This document shows, piece by piece, positions 38,997-48,374 of a stretch of 57,340 nucleotides of DNA; positions within the stretch are counted from its first letter, which is position 1; every line of letters starts with the position of its first letter. Under the pieces are notes generated by a model. That model worked only from the letters and a program-made list of their open reading frames with translations, made no database searches and was not told the origin of the DNA. The position numbers were made by a program, and so were the translations under genes. The stretch lies in contig JAJOKB010000067.1 in assembly GCA_021208135.1 (NCBI GenBank), positions 1 to 57,340 of the forward strand, given 5' to 3'. This DNA is from Verrucomicrobiota bacterium. GTDB lineage: Bacteria; Verrucomicrobiota; Verrucomicrobiia; Opitutales; Oceanipulchritudinaceae.

Positions 38997-40159
38997 CAGG
39001 CTTTACCTCCGCATTGACGCAGTTCTCCCGGAGTTTTTCCCGTCGCCCTCTTGATCGCGTGACAAAAGGCGGAATGTAGTCCGTAGCCAGTCATCTCGGC
39101 AATTTCTGCTATGGGGATGCGTGTCTCCAGTAATAATTCGGTCGCTTTGCGCACTTTTGCTTTTGCCAACTCCTCTGATGGACTGTGTCCACGCTCCACT
39201 TTGAATCGTCGCAAGAGTGTCGCTCTCGATACATGTAATGCTTTTGCCAGGCTATCCACATTGTGTTCACAATCTATACCGTTCCATATTAATTGCAGCG
39301 CTCGATGGACCATTGGATCTTCCGCCTGAAAGTACTGGGTGGATGCTCTGCGGCTCAGCTTTAACGGCGGCACCCAATGATGGCCAGTCACTGACTCGCC
39401 ACCCATTTGTTTCAATAAAAATTCCCCGCTGAGGGTTCCGATGCGGTGGCTGTCTTCCGCCATTCCGGTAATCATTGGTTGAGGTTGGGTCAGTAATACC
39501 GGGTCATCGCCAATGGCCATTAGCGTCACTCTTTCAGGGATTTTAACCTTTATCCTTCTCAATGCCCGATACACTCCCCAGGTAATGGGTACATTGACAC
39601 CCGCCAGTCCGATGGATGTTTTTTGCTGCTTCAGCCACTCGGTAAGTCTGTCTACCGACATTTCAGCCATCCAACCATTGTCTTCATACAGGTTCGGTAT
39701 TTCCAACTGCCTGCTATCAGCTCCAACACGGCTCAAGCCTTCGGCAAATCCAAGACTTTTTAACTTGGCTGCCGGGCGCGTGCGGTGGCGACTGAGGATG
39801 ATGGCAAAGCGTTCGTAGCCACAACGCAGGAGTTCTTCCGCGGCCAGTAATCCCATTTGATGGTAATCGCTGGAAATACTCGCTCCTTTTTCCTGCCTGC
39901 CTCCGTCCTCCACCAATTGTAAAAGCACACATGGCAGGCCGCGCTGATAGCAAATTTCCGCCTCCTGTTGGTTATCGGTTATCCATCCGTTCACCTTGAA
40001 CCGTGTCTGCTGCAATTCCCGTTCCCAATGCAACAACCGATGCTGATGATAAACACCCAACCTCAACCGAATGTCGCGCCCGTCCAGACTTTCTTCCAGT
40101 CCTCGATAAATTCCCGGAACCCAGGGATTCATCATGTCCACATTAAATACGATTACCAT
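38996..40159 (-). CDS. XylR-type transcription regulator (sugar-binding + AraC domain)
   Basis: A complete 387-residue regulator. Start ATG 40159 gives MVIVFNVDMMNPWVPGIYRGLEE, matching the usual start of the LacI-like sensor domain; the longer frame start at 40186 is less likely. The sensor spans about 1-275 (ISSDYHQMGLLAAEELLRCGYERFAIIL). The AraC domain follows (NVDSLAKALHVSRATLLRRFKVERGHSPSEEL; TRIPIAEIAEMTGYGLHSAFCHAIKRATGKTPGELR). It is divergent from a PEP-CTERM gene, and the sulfatase after that is a likely target. It probably responds to a sugar. Confidence 0.9.
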   Translation of the reverse strand: MVIVFNVDMMNPWVPGIYRGLEESLDGRDIRLRLGVYHQHRLLHWERELQQTRFKVNGWITDNQQEAEICYQRGLPCVLLQLVEDGGRQEKGASISSDYHQMGLLAAEELLRCGYERFAIILSRHRTRPAAKLKSLGFAEGLSRVGADSRQLEIPNLYEDNGWMAEMSVDRLTEWLKQQKTSIGLAGVNVPITWGVYRALRRIKVKIPERVTLMAIGDDPVLLTQPQPMITGMAEDSHRIGTLSGEFLLKQMGGESVTGHHWVPPLKLSRRASTQYFQAEDPMVHRALQLIWNGIDCEHNVDSLAKALHVSRATLLRRFKVERGHSPSEELAKAKVRKATELLLETRIPIAEIAEMTGYGLHSAFCHAIKRATGKTPGELRQCGGKA

Positions 40160-40243
40160 AAGGCTACAGTTGATGCAAAATAGCAATTAATTGTTTTACG
40201 GAGTCAATCAAGCCAAACCGCTAATCTGCTAACATGGCTTTCT

Positions 40244-40954
40244 ATGAAAAATTCAATACTCCCTGCAACCCTATCGCTGTTGGCATTCACTTTGGCCGTA
40301 CATGGTCAGGTCTTTGGGCCGGTAAATATCCTTAACTCGAGCTTTGAAAGCTCCTCCAATTCAGACGGTCTCTTCGATACCGTGATTAATGATTGGTTCA
40401 TGGAGAACCACCCAACTGTGACTACTGCTGAAACAGCACAACGTAGAAACACCAATAACATGCCGGTTGTCCCCGATGGTTCCCAATGGGCGAATTTAGT
40501 GCACAGCGGATCCACCGCTGCCGGAATTTATCAAGCCATCGACATCTTTGCCGCGAATTGGGAATACACTATTTCCTTAACTGTTTCCCAGCGCAGTAAC
40601 CAACCGTTTAATGGCGTGACTGTCGCCTTGTATGCAGGCGATGTAATCGGTGCTAACACCACAAATCTTGTGGCTCTGGGTGCCACGCTTCTCGATTCTG
40701 CAGTTGTTTCGCAGAGCGTTTTTTCTGCTGCAGGTGTAGCTGAATCATTTGTTGTACCAGCGTTCACTTTGTCAACCGGCATCGACTCTTCGCTGGCTGG
40801 AGAAACACTCTGGTTGCGAGTTTTCACTAATGGTGAAGGTCATCATTTGATTGATAACATAAACGTAACTGCCATCCCCGAACCTTCAACCTTCGCGGCT
40901 TTGATAGGTCTTTTAGCCTTCGGTGTGGTGGTTGTCCGCAGACGGTTCCGCTAA
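40244..40954 (+). CDS. PEP-CTERM sorting-domain protein
   Basis: A complete 236-residue secreted protein. Signal peptide MKNSILPATLSLLAFTLAVHG, then a jelly-roll-like domain of the carbohydrate-binding type (VNILNSSFES...VINDWFMEN...VPDGSQWANLVHSGSTAAGIYQAIDIF...YTISLTVSQRSN). The end has an exosortase tail (IPEPSTFAALIGLLAFGVVVV, RRRFR). The domain resembles the HAF/choice-of-anchor and DUF642-like folds that start with N-x-S-F-E, so glycan binding is possible. It is 53 bases before a sulfatase gene on the same strand and probably co-transcribed. Confidence 0.85.
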   Translation: MKNSILPATLSLLAFTLAVHGQVFGPVNILNSSFESSSNSDGLFDTVINDWFMENHPTVTTAETAQRRNTNNMPVVPDGSQWANLVHSGSTAAGIYQAIDIFAANWEYTISLTVSQRSNQPFNGVTVALYAGDVIGANTTNLVALGATLLDSAVVSQSVFSAAGVAESFVVPAFTLSTGIDSSLAGETLWLRVFTNGEGHHLIDNINVTAIPEPSTFAALIGLLAFGVVVVRRRFR

Positions 40955-41007
40955 CTGAGTACTCCGCGCCATCACTTCAACACTCATGGAGCGGAAAGAC
41001 AATTGCT

Positions 41008-43317
41008 ATGAGAAGTACATTCAAGCTATTGTTTCTCGTAGCAATAGTCCTGCGCTCAACTGTGGTTGCTCAAGCGGCTGTGCCTGCCTCGCCAAATATC
41101 ATTTTTGTCTTAACGGATGACTTGGGTCCGGGGGATATTGGTGTACTTTGGCAAAATGAACTGCGCCAAGATCGCAGGCACCGCACTCCGCACTTGGATA
41201 AGATGGCAGCTGAGGGTGCAATTTTACATCGCCATTACAGCGCTTCCCCTGTGTGCGCTCCCGCCAGATCCTCTCTATTGACGGGCCAGCACCAAGGTCA
41301 TGCCACGGTACGGGACAACCAATTCGACAAGGAGTTACAAGATACTCATACCTTGGGTACTGTTTTGCAGGCAGCTGGCTATGCCACCGCAGTTATCGGC
41401 AAGTGGGGGCTGCAAGGCGGACCGGGTTGGCCTGGCCATCCATTGAACCGTGGATTCGATTTCTTCTTTGGCTACATCGCCCATGAGGACGCCCACTTTC
41501 ATTACCCTTTTGAATCCCAAAGACCATTTTTTGCAAACCACACAGATATCTCCTCACAGCTGCAACGCAGTTATTCAACCGATTTACTGACCGCGCGAGC
41601 AAAGAAATGGATTCAAGAACAGGTTTCAGCTGAGCCCGAAAAACCCTTCTTTTTGTATTTGGCTCAAGTGGCTCCGCACGCCGGGTTGAGGGTGCCAACT
41701 GATTCCCACCTGACTGCAGAGACCAACTACCCTCCCGGCGGTGGAACAATCGGAGGTGTCCAGTGGCTCGGTATTCCCGGTCAGATGGTCAATACGGCGT
41801 CAGGCAACTGGGATCAGGGGTTGCACCCCGAGTATGCCCAGGCAGTGAGTCTGGATGGGCAACCGTGGCCGGATTTCGCCAAACGTTATGCCACCATGGT
41901 ACGTCGCTTGGATGATTCCATGGCGGATCTAATTCAGCTCCTGAAGGACTTGGAAATCGACGACAACACCCTTATTATCTTCACTTCTGACAACGGAACC
42001 CAAAACGCTCCCGGTTTAGACAACGTCGGTATTCATGATCCACGTTTTTTTCAGACTTACGGACCCTATGATGGGATTAAGCGCGACTTATGGGAAGGTG
42101 GGATCAGGATGCCCACATTGGTGCGTTGGCCCGCCGGAATTCCAGCAGGCAGCCATATTCACGAGCCCTCACAATTTCACGATTGGATGGCCACTTTTGC
42201 CGAATTGGCGGGGGTTCCGGCTCCAGCCTTTTCAGATGGAAGGTCGATAGTGTCTCACCTGACTGGTTCCGGCGATGGGGTGCCAGGCACTGTTTATACC
42301 GAGTATTTTGAGTGGAACAGAACGCCTGCCTGGACCGAATTTGAGCCAGTACGCCGCAACCGGTTGAGGCAGCAAATGCAGGCGGTTTATTTGGGCCGCT
42401 ATAAGGGGGTTCGATATAACATAACCAGCCCCACTACACCTTTCCTGGTTTATGACGTGGTCGATGATGTCAAAGAAACTACCAATCTGGCCGGACAACC
42501 AGGTGTGCCGACTCAGTCCGATTTTCTGGCCGCCTCTCTCAGACAAAGAAGAATCGATCCTGATGCACCACGACCCTACGACACTGAACCCATCCCCGCT
42601 TTAAAGCTATCAGCCGATTCCTCTGCCGGACTTCGCCAACGCAGTTACCCCGGCATCTGGCCATGGGTTCCTCAACTCAATACCCGACTGTCCAGTAATG
42701 AGCGCATGATCGACTATCCCGGGGCTGTTGGCAGCGCATCTGGTCCCATAGCCAGAGTTCTTGACGGACTTCTCGAAGTTCCAGTCACAGGAACTTATCA
42801 TTTCTTCTGTTCTCTTCAGGGCAGGGCTATCATCCGCCTGCACAATGCCCTTTTACTCGATGCAGATGTTGGTTATGAAGCGGGTACTGAGATCGCTTCC
42901 GGCCCAATTGTACTCGCCGCAGGTTTCCATCCTGTAACTGTCACTCTGGTGAATGCAGGTGAAGACCCAGAGTTGACCTTGATGTGGCAAGGGCCGGAAT
43001 TGGCCAAATCTCCTGTTCCGCCCCAGGCATTTTCCTTCACCGGCGTGTTGTCCCCGCCCAACTTTCTGGTCGGCGATGTGCGCATCGTGAACAGGGGTGG
43101 TATCCAATTTGTAGAATTTATTCTGCCCCAGGCAGCACCTCTGGAGAGCTACCAACCTCAATGGAGCCCCGACTTAGCCGACCAAAATTGGACCTCGATC
43201 CCAGCTCACCAGTTACTGCGCGAAGAACAAGAAAACGGCGAAACTATACTATCAATGCCCTTGGATCTGAATAATAACAGCCGGTTATTTTTCCGCCTGC
43301 GCATGCTCAACGAGTGA
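41008..43317 (+). CDS. Secreted S1 sulfatase with PA14-like and C-terminal domains
   Basis: A complete 769-residue sulfatase. Signal peptide, then the S1 core with NIIFVLTDDLGPGDIG (metal Asp pair), the formylglycine motif CAPARSSLLTG (about residue 90), GKWGLQGG and FTSDNGTQN. It needs a formylglycine-generating enzyme, not in this window. Residues about 535-680 look like a PA14-type carbohydrate-binding domain (GTYHFFCSLQGRAIIRLHNALL; LAAGFHPVTVTLVNAGEDPELTLMW). The last 80 residues are the C-terminal tail typical of secreted verrucomicrobial proteins, ending RLFFRLRMLNE. A 20-base stretch at 42681 is also found between genes downstream. A T7 run at 42044 is in frame. Confidence 0.92.
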   Translation: MRSTFKLLFLVAIVLRSTVVAQAAVPASPNIIFVLTDDLGPGDIGVLWQNELRQDRRHRTPHLDKMAAEGAILHRHYSASPVCAPARSSLLTGQHQGHATVRDNQFDKELQDTHTLGTVLQAAGYATAVIGKWGLQGGPGWPGHPLNRGFDFFFGYIAHEDAHFHYPFESQRPFFANHTDISSQLQRSYSTDLLTARAKKWIQEQVSAEPEKPFFLYLAQVAPHAGLRVPTDSHLTAETNYPPGGGTIGGVQWLGIPGQMVNTASGNWDQGLHPEYAQAVSLDGQPWPDFAKRYATMVRRLDDSMADLIQLLKDLEIDDNTLIIFTSDNGTQNAPGLDNVGIHDPRFFQTYGPYDGIKRDLWEGGIRMPTLVRWPAGIPAGSHIHEPSQFHDWMATFAELAGVPAPAFSDGRSIVSHLTGSGDGVPGTVYTEYFEWNRTPAWTEFEPVRRNRLRQQMQAVYLGRYKGVRYNITSPTTPFLVYDVVDDVKETTNLAGQPGVPTQSDFLAASLRQRRIDPDAPRPYDTEPIPALKLSADSSAGLRQRSYPGIWPWVPQLNTRLSSNERMIDYPGAVGSASGPIARVLDGLLEVPVTGTYHFFCSLQGRAIIRLHNALLLDADVGYEAGTEIASGPIVLAAGFHPVTVTLVNAGEDPELTLMWQGPELAKSPVPPQAFSFTGVLSPPNFLVGDVRIVNRGGIQFVEFILPQAAPLESYQPQWSPDLADQNWTSIPAHQLLREEQENGETILSMPLDLNNNSRLFFRLRMLNE
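42681..42700 (+). repeat. REP-like GACTGTCC repeat copy inside the sulfatase gene
   Basis: Twenty bases (core CCCGACTGTCCAGTAATG) identical to 43393-43412 outside the gene, and partly to 44784-44800. Here it is translated as part of TRLSSNER in the PA14-like region. Confidence 0.7.
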
Positions 43318-43370
43318 ACTATCAGGGCTTCCCACCCAATCAACAAATTTCTATTCGCGCTGCATTTACT

Positions 43371-43440
43371 GACTGTCCAGATACGCTAACATTACCCGAC
43401 TGTCCAGTAATGTGTCATTATGCGACTGTCCAGTAATGTG
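43371..43440 (+). repeat. Cluster of three REP-like GACTGTCC repeats
   Basis: GACTGTCCAG occurs at 43371, 43398 and 43424, the last two followed by TAATGTG. The rest of the 232-base gap up to the mutarotase holds a 14-base palindrome CTGCATGCATGCAG at 43473-43486 and an AGACGA...TCGTCT inverted repeat near 43514-43547, and no coding sequence. Confidence 0.7.
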
Positions 43441-43549
43441 CGGTTTTTGGGGTGTCTCAATAGACTTAACCTCTGCATGCATGCAGTTTGACCGGTGTTG
43501 GGCGGGCCAACTTTAGACGAGAGTGGGCTAACTGATAGAAGTCGTCTGA

Positions 43550-43888
43550 CTAGTGATGGTGAAACACTTCCTCCGCTTCGGCCCACCATTCGCCTTCAGC
43601 ACGGTCGGGGAGGGGTTCTTGGCATGGTTTACAGACTGCCCACCATTCCTGCGTCCTGGGGTCTTCAGCCATTTTTCGCATGTCGGCAGCGAAATCCTCA
43701 CCGATGTATTCGAAGTAGCTGAAAAGATAGTGCTTCCCATCCGGTAGTTTGCGCAGAAAAATGGAATAGTTACGGATTTTACATTCGCTTATCTTTGCCA
43801 GAATTTCCGGCCAAACCGCTGAATGCAGTTGCTTGTATTTCTCAATCTTTTGATCATTGAGACCAATGATGGATCCGTGGCGTGTCAT
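43550..43888 (-). CDS. rhaM: L-rhamnose mutarotase
   Basis: A complete 112-residue RhaM-family enzyme that interconverts alpha and beta L-rhamnose. Start ATG 43888 (MTRHGSIIGLNDQKIEKYKQLHSAVWPEIL) matches the family start; the longer frame upstream is non-homologous. Conserved features are the HSAVWPEIL motif with the catalytic-region His, NYSIFLR, YLFSYFEY and the C-terminal QEWWAVCKPCQEPLP. It indicates rhamnose, or a similar 6-deoxyhexose, as a growth sugar in this region, fitting with the neighbouring sulfatase. A degenerate copy of a sulfatase tail lies just upstream on the other strand. Confidence 0.93.
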   Translation of the reverse strand: MTRHGSIIGLNDQKIEKYKQLHSAVWPEILAKISECKIRNYSIFLRKLPDGKHYLFSYFEYIGEDFAADMRKMAEDPRTQEWWAVCKPCQEPLPDRAEGEWWAEAEEVFHHH

Positions 43889-43904
43889 AGTGTTTAGCTC
43901 AGTG

Positions 43905-44020
43905 TGCCAGTTACTGCGCGAAGAGCAAGAAAACGGCGAAACTAGACTCATTAAAGCCCTCGGACAAATAACAACAACTGGTCACCCTTCCGGTTGGACA
44001 TCCGCAACAAGTCATTCATC
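43905..44020 (+). pseudogene. Remnant duplicate of the sulfatase C-terminal tail
   Basis: Bases 43905-43950 closely match the 3' end of the sulfatase gene at 43205-43250 (CCAGTTACTGCGCGAAGA, then CAAGAAAACGGCGAAACTA), encoding QLLREEQENGET in both. Sequence similarity fades after that, although TTCCGGTTGGACATCCGCAAC near 43990 still recalls the FFRLRM end. It looks like the leftover of a deleted paralogous secreted enzyme. Confidence 0.7.
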
Positions 44021-44045
44021 AGGGCTTGCTGCCAAAAGATTGGGA

Positions 44046-44684
44046 TTATCTGTGGTTGCAGTCTTTATTTCTGCGTAAGCCTGCAAGAGCCAGAGCACAC
44101 AAACCAAAGATGGTAACTACTGTTGCCGGTTCAGGAATGGCTGCAATTTCAAATGTAAGGGGATTCATATTTGGACTTATATCCCATGTCGTGCCTCCGT
44201 TGTAGCCAATCGCGAGGTAAGGAAAGGGAAGGCTGCCAGCGCCGGTAAAGTTGTTGGAGGAACTCCTATTGACCGGTAACTGGGTAGATGTAGTCCCTTG
44301 AAGTACTAGCCAGTATATGCCATTGGGTTGTAAAGTATTCAGAGCGGATGTTGTCAGTGAATACTGTTGCATGCTACTGGCATCGACTCCCTGTATGGGA
44401 TCGAACGAAAACAGCTGTGTTCCGGGCGTGTTGGAAGCACTATTGCTCCAGACGCTTACTAACGCTGTTTCGTTGCTGCCAAATCTCATGACTACAGTGC
44501 CAGAAATCGTATTATAAAGGGTATCATCAGTCTGAAATGGACTCCCCAAAATAACCCAATCGTTAACACCAGCCAGTTCATCACCGCCTGGGTTTCCCAA
44601 AGTGCTGAAAATGACCGATTGCGCTGCCAAGCTGGATGCAAGAACTAAAATGGTAGCAATGAGATATGGTTTTAATGTCGTCAT
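44046..44684 (-). CDS. PEP-CTERM protein with choice-of-anchor-type domain
   Basis: A secreted protein of about 212 residues, with signal peptide MTTLKPYLIATILVLASSLAA from ATG 44684; in-frame ATGs at 44702 and 44720 would add residues without a better ribosome site. The domain (GGDELAGVNDWVILGSPFQTDD...VSVWSNSASNTPGTQLFSF...LQPNGIYWLVLQ) resembles choice-of-anchor R proteins. The sorting tail is IPEPATVVTIFGLCALALAGL followed by RRNKDCNHR. The extra DCNHR after the basic residues is unusual compared with the other three tails here. REP-like sequence lies upstream. Confidence 0.83.
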   Translation of the reverse strand: MTTLKPYLIATILVLASSLAAQSVIFSTLGNPGGDELAGVNDWVILGSPFQTDDTLYNTISGTVVMRFGSNETALVSVWSNSASNTPGTQLFSFDPIQGVDASSMQQYSLTTSALNTLQPNGIYWLVLQGTTSTQLPVNRSSSNNFTGAGSLPFPYLAIGYNGGTTWDISPNMNPLTFEIAAIPEPATVVTIFGLCALALAGLRRNKDCNHR

Positions 44685-44783
44685 TTGAATGTCTTTCTTC
44701 ATGCCAAATTGGATCTGCATCTTTTGTGTGTCAATAATTTGTCTAATAATTAAATCAGAATTACTAATAGATCGGTTAGTCCA

Positions 44784-44800
44784 ATACCCGACTGTCCATT
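44784..44800 (+). repeat. REP-like GACTGTCC repeat, single copy
   Basis: AATACCCGACTGTCCAT matches the copy inside the sulfatase over 16 bases. It lies in the 195-base gap between the PEP-CTERM and DUF2126 genes, which otherwise shows an AT-rich promoter-like stretch near 44740-44775. Confidence 0.6.
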
Positions 44801-44879
44801 AATCCCAACTTTGATTCCGTAACAAGCGATTCACACATGACATATGTGTGCGGGTGGGTTCCCCGGCAGTGCCAGGACA

Positions 44880-47800
44880 CTAGACCGTTCTCAAATCGAG
44901 AGTTACGGGATACTCATTGCTGCGTTCCACCTTTTTGAATGGCACCTTGCTACCCGTTGAGTGACCCATGTTTTCGAACCTGGCCAGGCGCCTGCTCTCT
45001 GCTTCGTAAGAGTTAACGGGCAGGGTGGTGTAGTTTCTTCCTCCGGGGTGACCAACATGGTAGGTGCAACCTGCGACCGCCCGCGAATTCCAAGTATCGA
45101 CCAGATCAAATATCAGAGGTGTGTGAACACCCATGGTTGGGTGAAGACAATTGGGAGGTTGCCAAGCGCGGTACCTGACTCCGGCTACCTTTTCCCCTAT
45201 GCGTCCAGTAGCGGTCATCGGGATAAGGTGTGTGTTGACCGCCAATTGGTATCGGTCACCTTGTAAGCCGGTAATTTTGACCTGGAGGCGCTCAACCGAT
45301 GAGTCCACATAGCGCACAGTGCCACCAGCAGCGCCCTGCTCGCCCAATACGTGCCATGGTTCCAATGCCAGCCGCAGTTCAAATTCCATGTCTCGAAACG
45401 TGAAATTTCCGTAGCGCGGAAACCGAAATTCAAAGTGAGGTAGGAACCACTCATCCTGAAGTTCAAATCCGGCATTGCGCAGATCAGCCAAGACCTCGCG
45501 CAGATCGCGCCACTGGAATTCAGGTAGCAAAAACCTGTCATGCAAATCCGTTCCCCATCTGGTCAGCTGCGTATTGTCGAGCGGTTCCCGCCAAAACCAG
45601 CAAATCAATGCCCGCAGCAACAACTGTTGCGCCAGGCTCATTTCCGCATGCGGGGGCATTTCAAAAGAGCGTAGTTCCAAAAGTCCAAGTCGCCCGCTGC
45701 TGCTGTCCGGACTATATAATTTATCGATACAAAATTCCGCGCGATGGGTATTGCCCGTGAGATCAGTCAACAGGTTTCGGAAGATCCGGTCTACCAGCCA
45801 AGGTGGGCAAGCCCCGTGGCTTTGCAGCTGTCTTTCCACTTCGCCAAATGCGATTTCCAATTCATAAAGGGAGTCCATACGGGCTTCGTCAATTCTCGGC
45901 GATTGACTCGTTGGCCCAATAAACAAACCCGAAAACAAATAAGACAATGCTGGATGGCGTTGCCAGTAGGCCAACAGGCTGCGCAGCAGATCTGGCCGTC
46001 TCAAGAAGGGGCTGTCCGCAGGGCTTTTGCCTCCCAAAACCAAATGGTTTCCGCCTCCTGTCCCGACATGTCGCCCGTCAATAAGGAATTTTTCCGAACA
46101 CAAACGCGTGAGGCGCGCTTCTTCGTATAGCGTCGTGGTCTTTTCAACCAGACCCTTCCAGTCTTCCGATGGATGAATATTGACTTCAATCACCCCGGGA
46201 TCCGGAGTGATTTTCAGTACGTTCAACCGCGCATCCGCAGGAGGGTGCTCGCCTTCAATGATAACAGGCATCTGCAACTGTGCCGCAGTGGCTTCAATTG
46301 CCGCAAGCAGATCGAGGTAGTCTTCTGTTTTCGCTACCGGGGGAATGAAAACAAATAGTTTGCCACCCCGTGGTTCGACGCATACCGCCGTTCTTACCAC
46401 CCATGAGGCGGATTCTCCTTTAGTCGGTGGTTTAGTGCTCTCGGCAGGTGCCGGCGCCACTTGGCGGGTTGGACCGAATTCACCCGTACGCTGCTGCCGT
46501 TGGCGCAATTGATCCAAATATGCACTCACGCGCATGTGATATTGACTGGCCATCGCCTCCCGTTTGGGCAGCCCTGATTGTTCGATCGTCGGATCGGGAT
46601 GGGAGACATAAGGATAATCTGTACTGCGAACCCAGGGCATGGATTCAATCGGCAATCGCAACCCGACCGGGGAATCGCCCGGTGACAGGAATACTCTGCC
46701 TTGACGCAAAAACATGGGTCCGCTGATCCACCCCGAACCGGCCTTAGCCTGCCACTGCCTTTGCAGGGGAAGCACAAAACCGGTGGGCTCATCCAGTCCG
46801 CGTTTGAAAATGCGTGACAATCGAGCCCGTTCTCAGACTCCTTCAGTTTTGAATCCAATGGATCGACGTTTGTGGGTAGTTTTTGTTCCTTCCACAGATA
46901 ATACCAGGTATCCTCATAGGCGGGTTGCAAGTGAGTTACATCGACACCGAGCGACTCGCCCAGAGTCCGGCTGAATTTTTTGGCATCTTCGATGGTAAAG
47001 CCGTAATCTTTTTCAATCTCCGCCAACCATTGCTGATCTTGCCAAATGGGCTCGCCGTCTTTGCGCCAATACGTTGCAAATGCCCAACGCGGCAAGGATT
47101 CTCCAGGGTACCATTTGCCCTGACCATAATGGAGAAAGCCTCCGGTCGCGTACTTTTGCCACAGACGCCGCAATAGAATTTCGGACAGTCTCCGTTTGTG
47201 TGGACCGACCGCGGCAACATTCCACTCCGCCCCATCCATGTCATCTATCGATATGAAAGTCGGCTCCCCGCCCATGGTTAGGCGCACATCCAATTGATTG
47301 AGTTCGCGGTCTATTCTTTCCCCCAAATCATCGATAGCCCGCCATTGTTCAGGAGTATAGGGTTTGGTTACCCGCGCGGATTCATAAATACGTTGCACAC
47401 TCATATGGTGCTCAAACCGTACCTCGGCATATTCCAGCTCACCCGTAATAGGAGCGGCGCTGGATGGAAGCGGTGTGCTGGCCAAGGGGATGTGTCCCTC
47501 TCCTGCCAGCAGTCCTGAGGTCGGGTCCAGACCAATCCAGCCCGCACCAGGAATGAAAACCTCTGTCCACGCATGCAAATCAGTAAAGTCTTTGTCAGTG
47601 CCGCTCGGTCCATCCAGACTTTTGACATCCGGTGTTAACTGAATTAGGTAGCCGGACACAAAGCGTGCTGCTATGCCCAGATGGCGGCATAGCTCAACCA
47701 ATAACCATGCTGAATCACGACAAGAACCGCTCCTCAATTGTAGCGTTTCTTGGGGTTCCTGTACTCCGGGTTCCAAGCGAATCAAATAGCCAATATCCTT

Positions 47801-48262
47801 TTGCAGCTGACTGTTCAGATCGACCAGGAAGTTGACTAAATTGACCTTTTTCTGCGGGCGAATCGACTCCAGGTAGTCCATGAATACCTGTTCAGAACAG
47901 TTTTTGCGCAGATACGGCCTTAAATCTTCCAGCAATGAGTCAGCGTAGGTAAATGGGTAGTTTTCTGCGCTGCGTTCGACAAAAAAATCGAACGGATTGT
48001 AAACCGCCATCTCTGCCACCAAATCAATCTCAACAATAAAGCGGGTGACTTTTTCCGGAAATACGATGCGTGCCGCATAGTTAGCGTGGGGGTCTTGCTG
48101 CCAATTGATGAAAAAACCTTCGGGCGAGACTTTTTGCGAGTAACTCAGGATACGTGTCCTGCAATGGGGTGCCGGACGCAATCGGATGATTTGCGGTGAA
48201 AGTTGAACCGGACGGTCATAGTGATATTCCGTACGATGATTGAGTGCGACATGGATCGACAT
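44880..48262 (-). CDS. Transglutaminase-like/DUF2126 protein, one frameshift
   Basis: A large cytoplasmic protein of about 1127 residues. The first 300 form a bacterial transglutaminase-like domain: N-terminal SIHVALNHRTEYHYDRPVQLSPQIIRLRP, catalytic Cys in RSGSCRDSAWLLVEL, His in DLHAWTEVF and Asp in GLDPTSG. The remainder is DUF2126 (LTMGGEPTFISIDDMDGAEWN; HVGTGGGNHLVLGG; FCIDKLYSPDSSSGRLGLLELRSFEMPPH). This combined architecture is common in Proteobacteria and often sits with circularly permuted ATP-grasp/alpha-E genes, which are not seen here. The frame breaks near 46822; one more G gives ENGARLSRIFKRGLDEP. An in-frame A7 run at 47980 is undisturbed. The exact reaction is unknown. Confidence 0.87.
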
Positions 48263-48374
48263 AGTCAGATGGGCTGGAGCATATTTCGCGCACATTCCTC
48301 ATTTTGGCAAATGTTTCCCGAATCGAATCATTTCAGGACTGGACAGATGGCACAGTTAGCACACCCTTGGCGGC

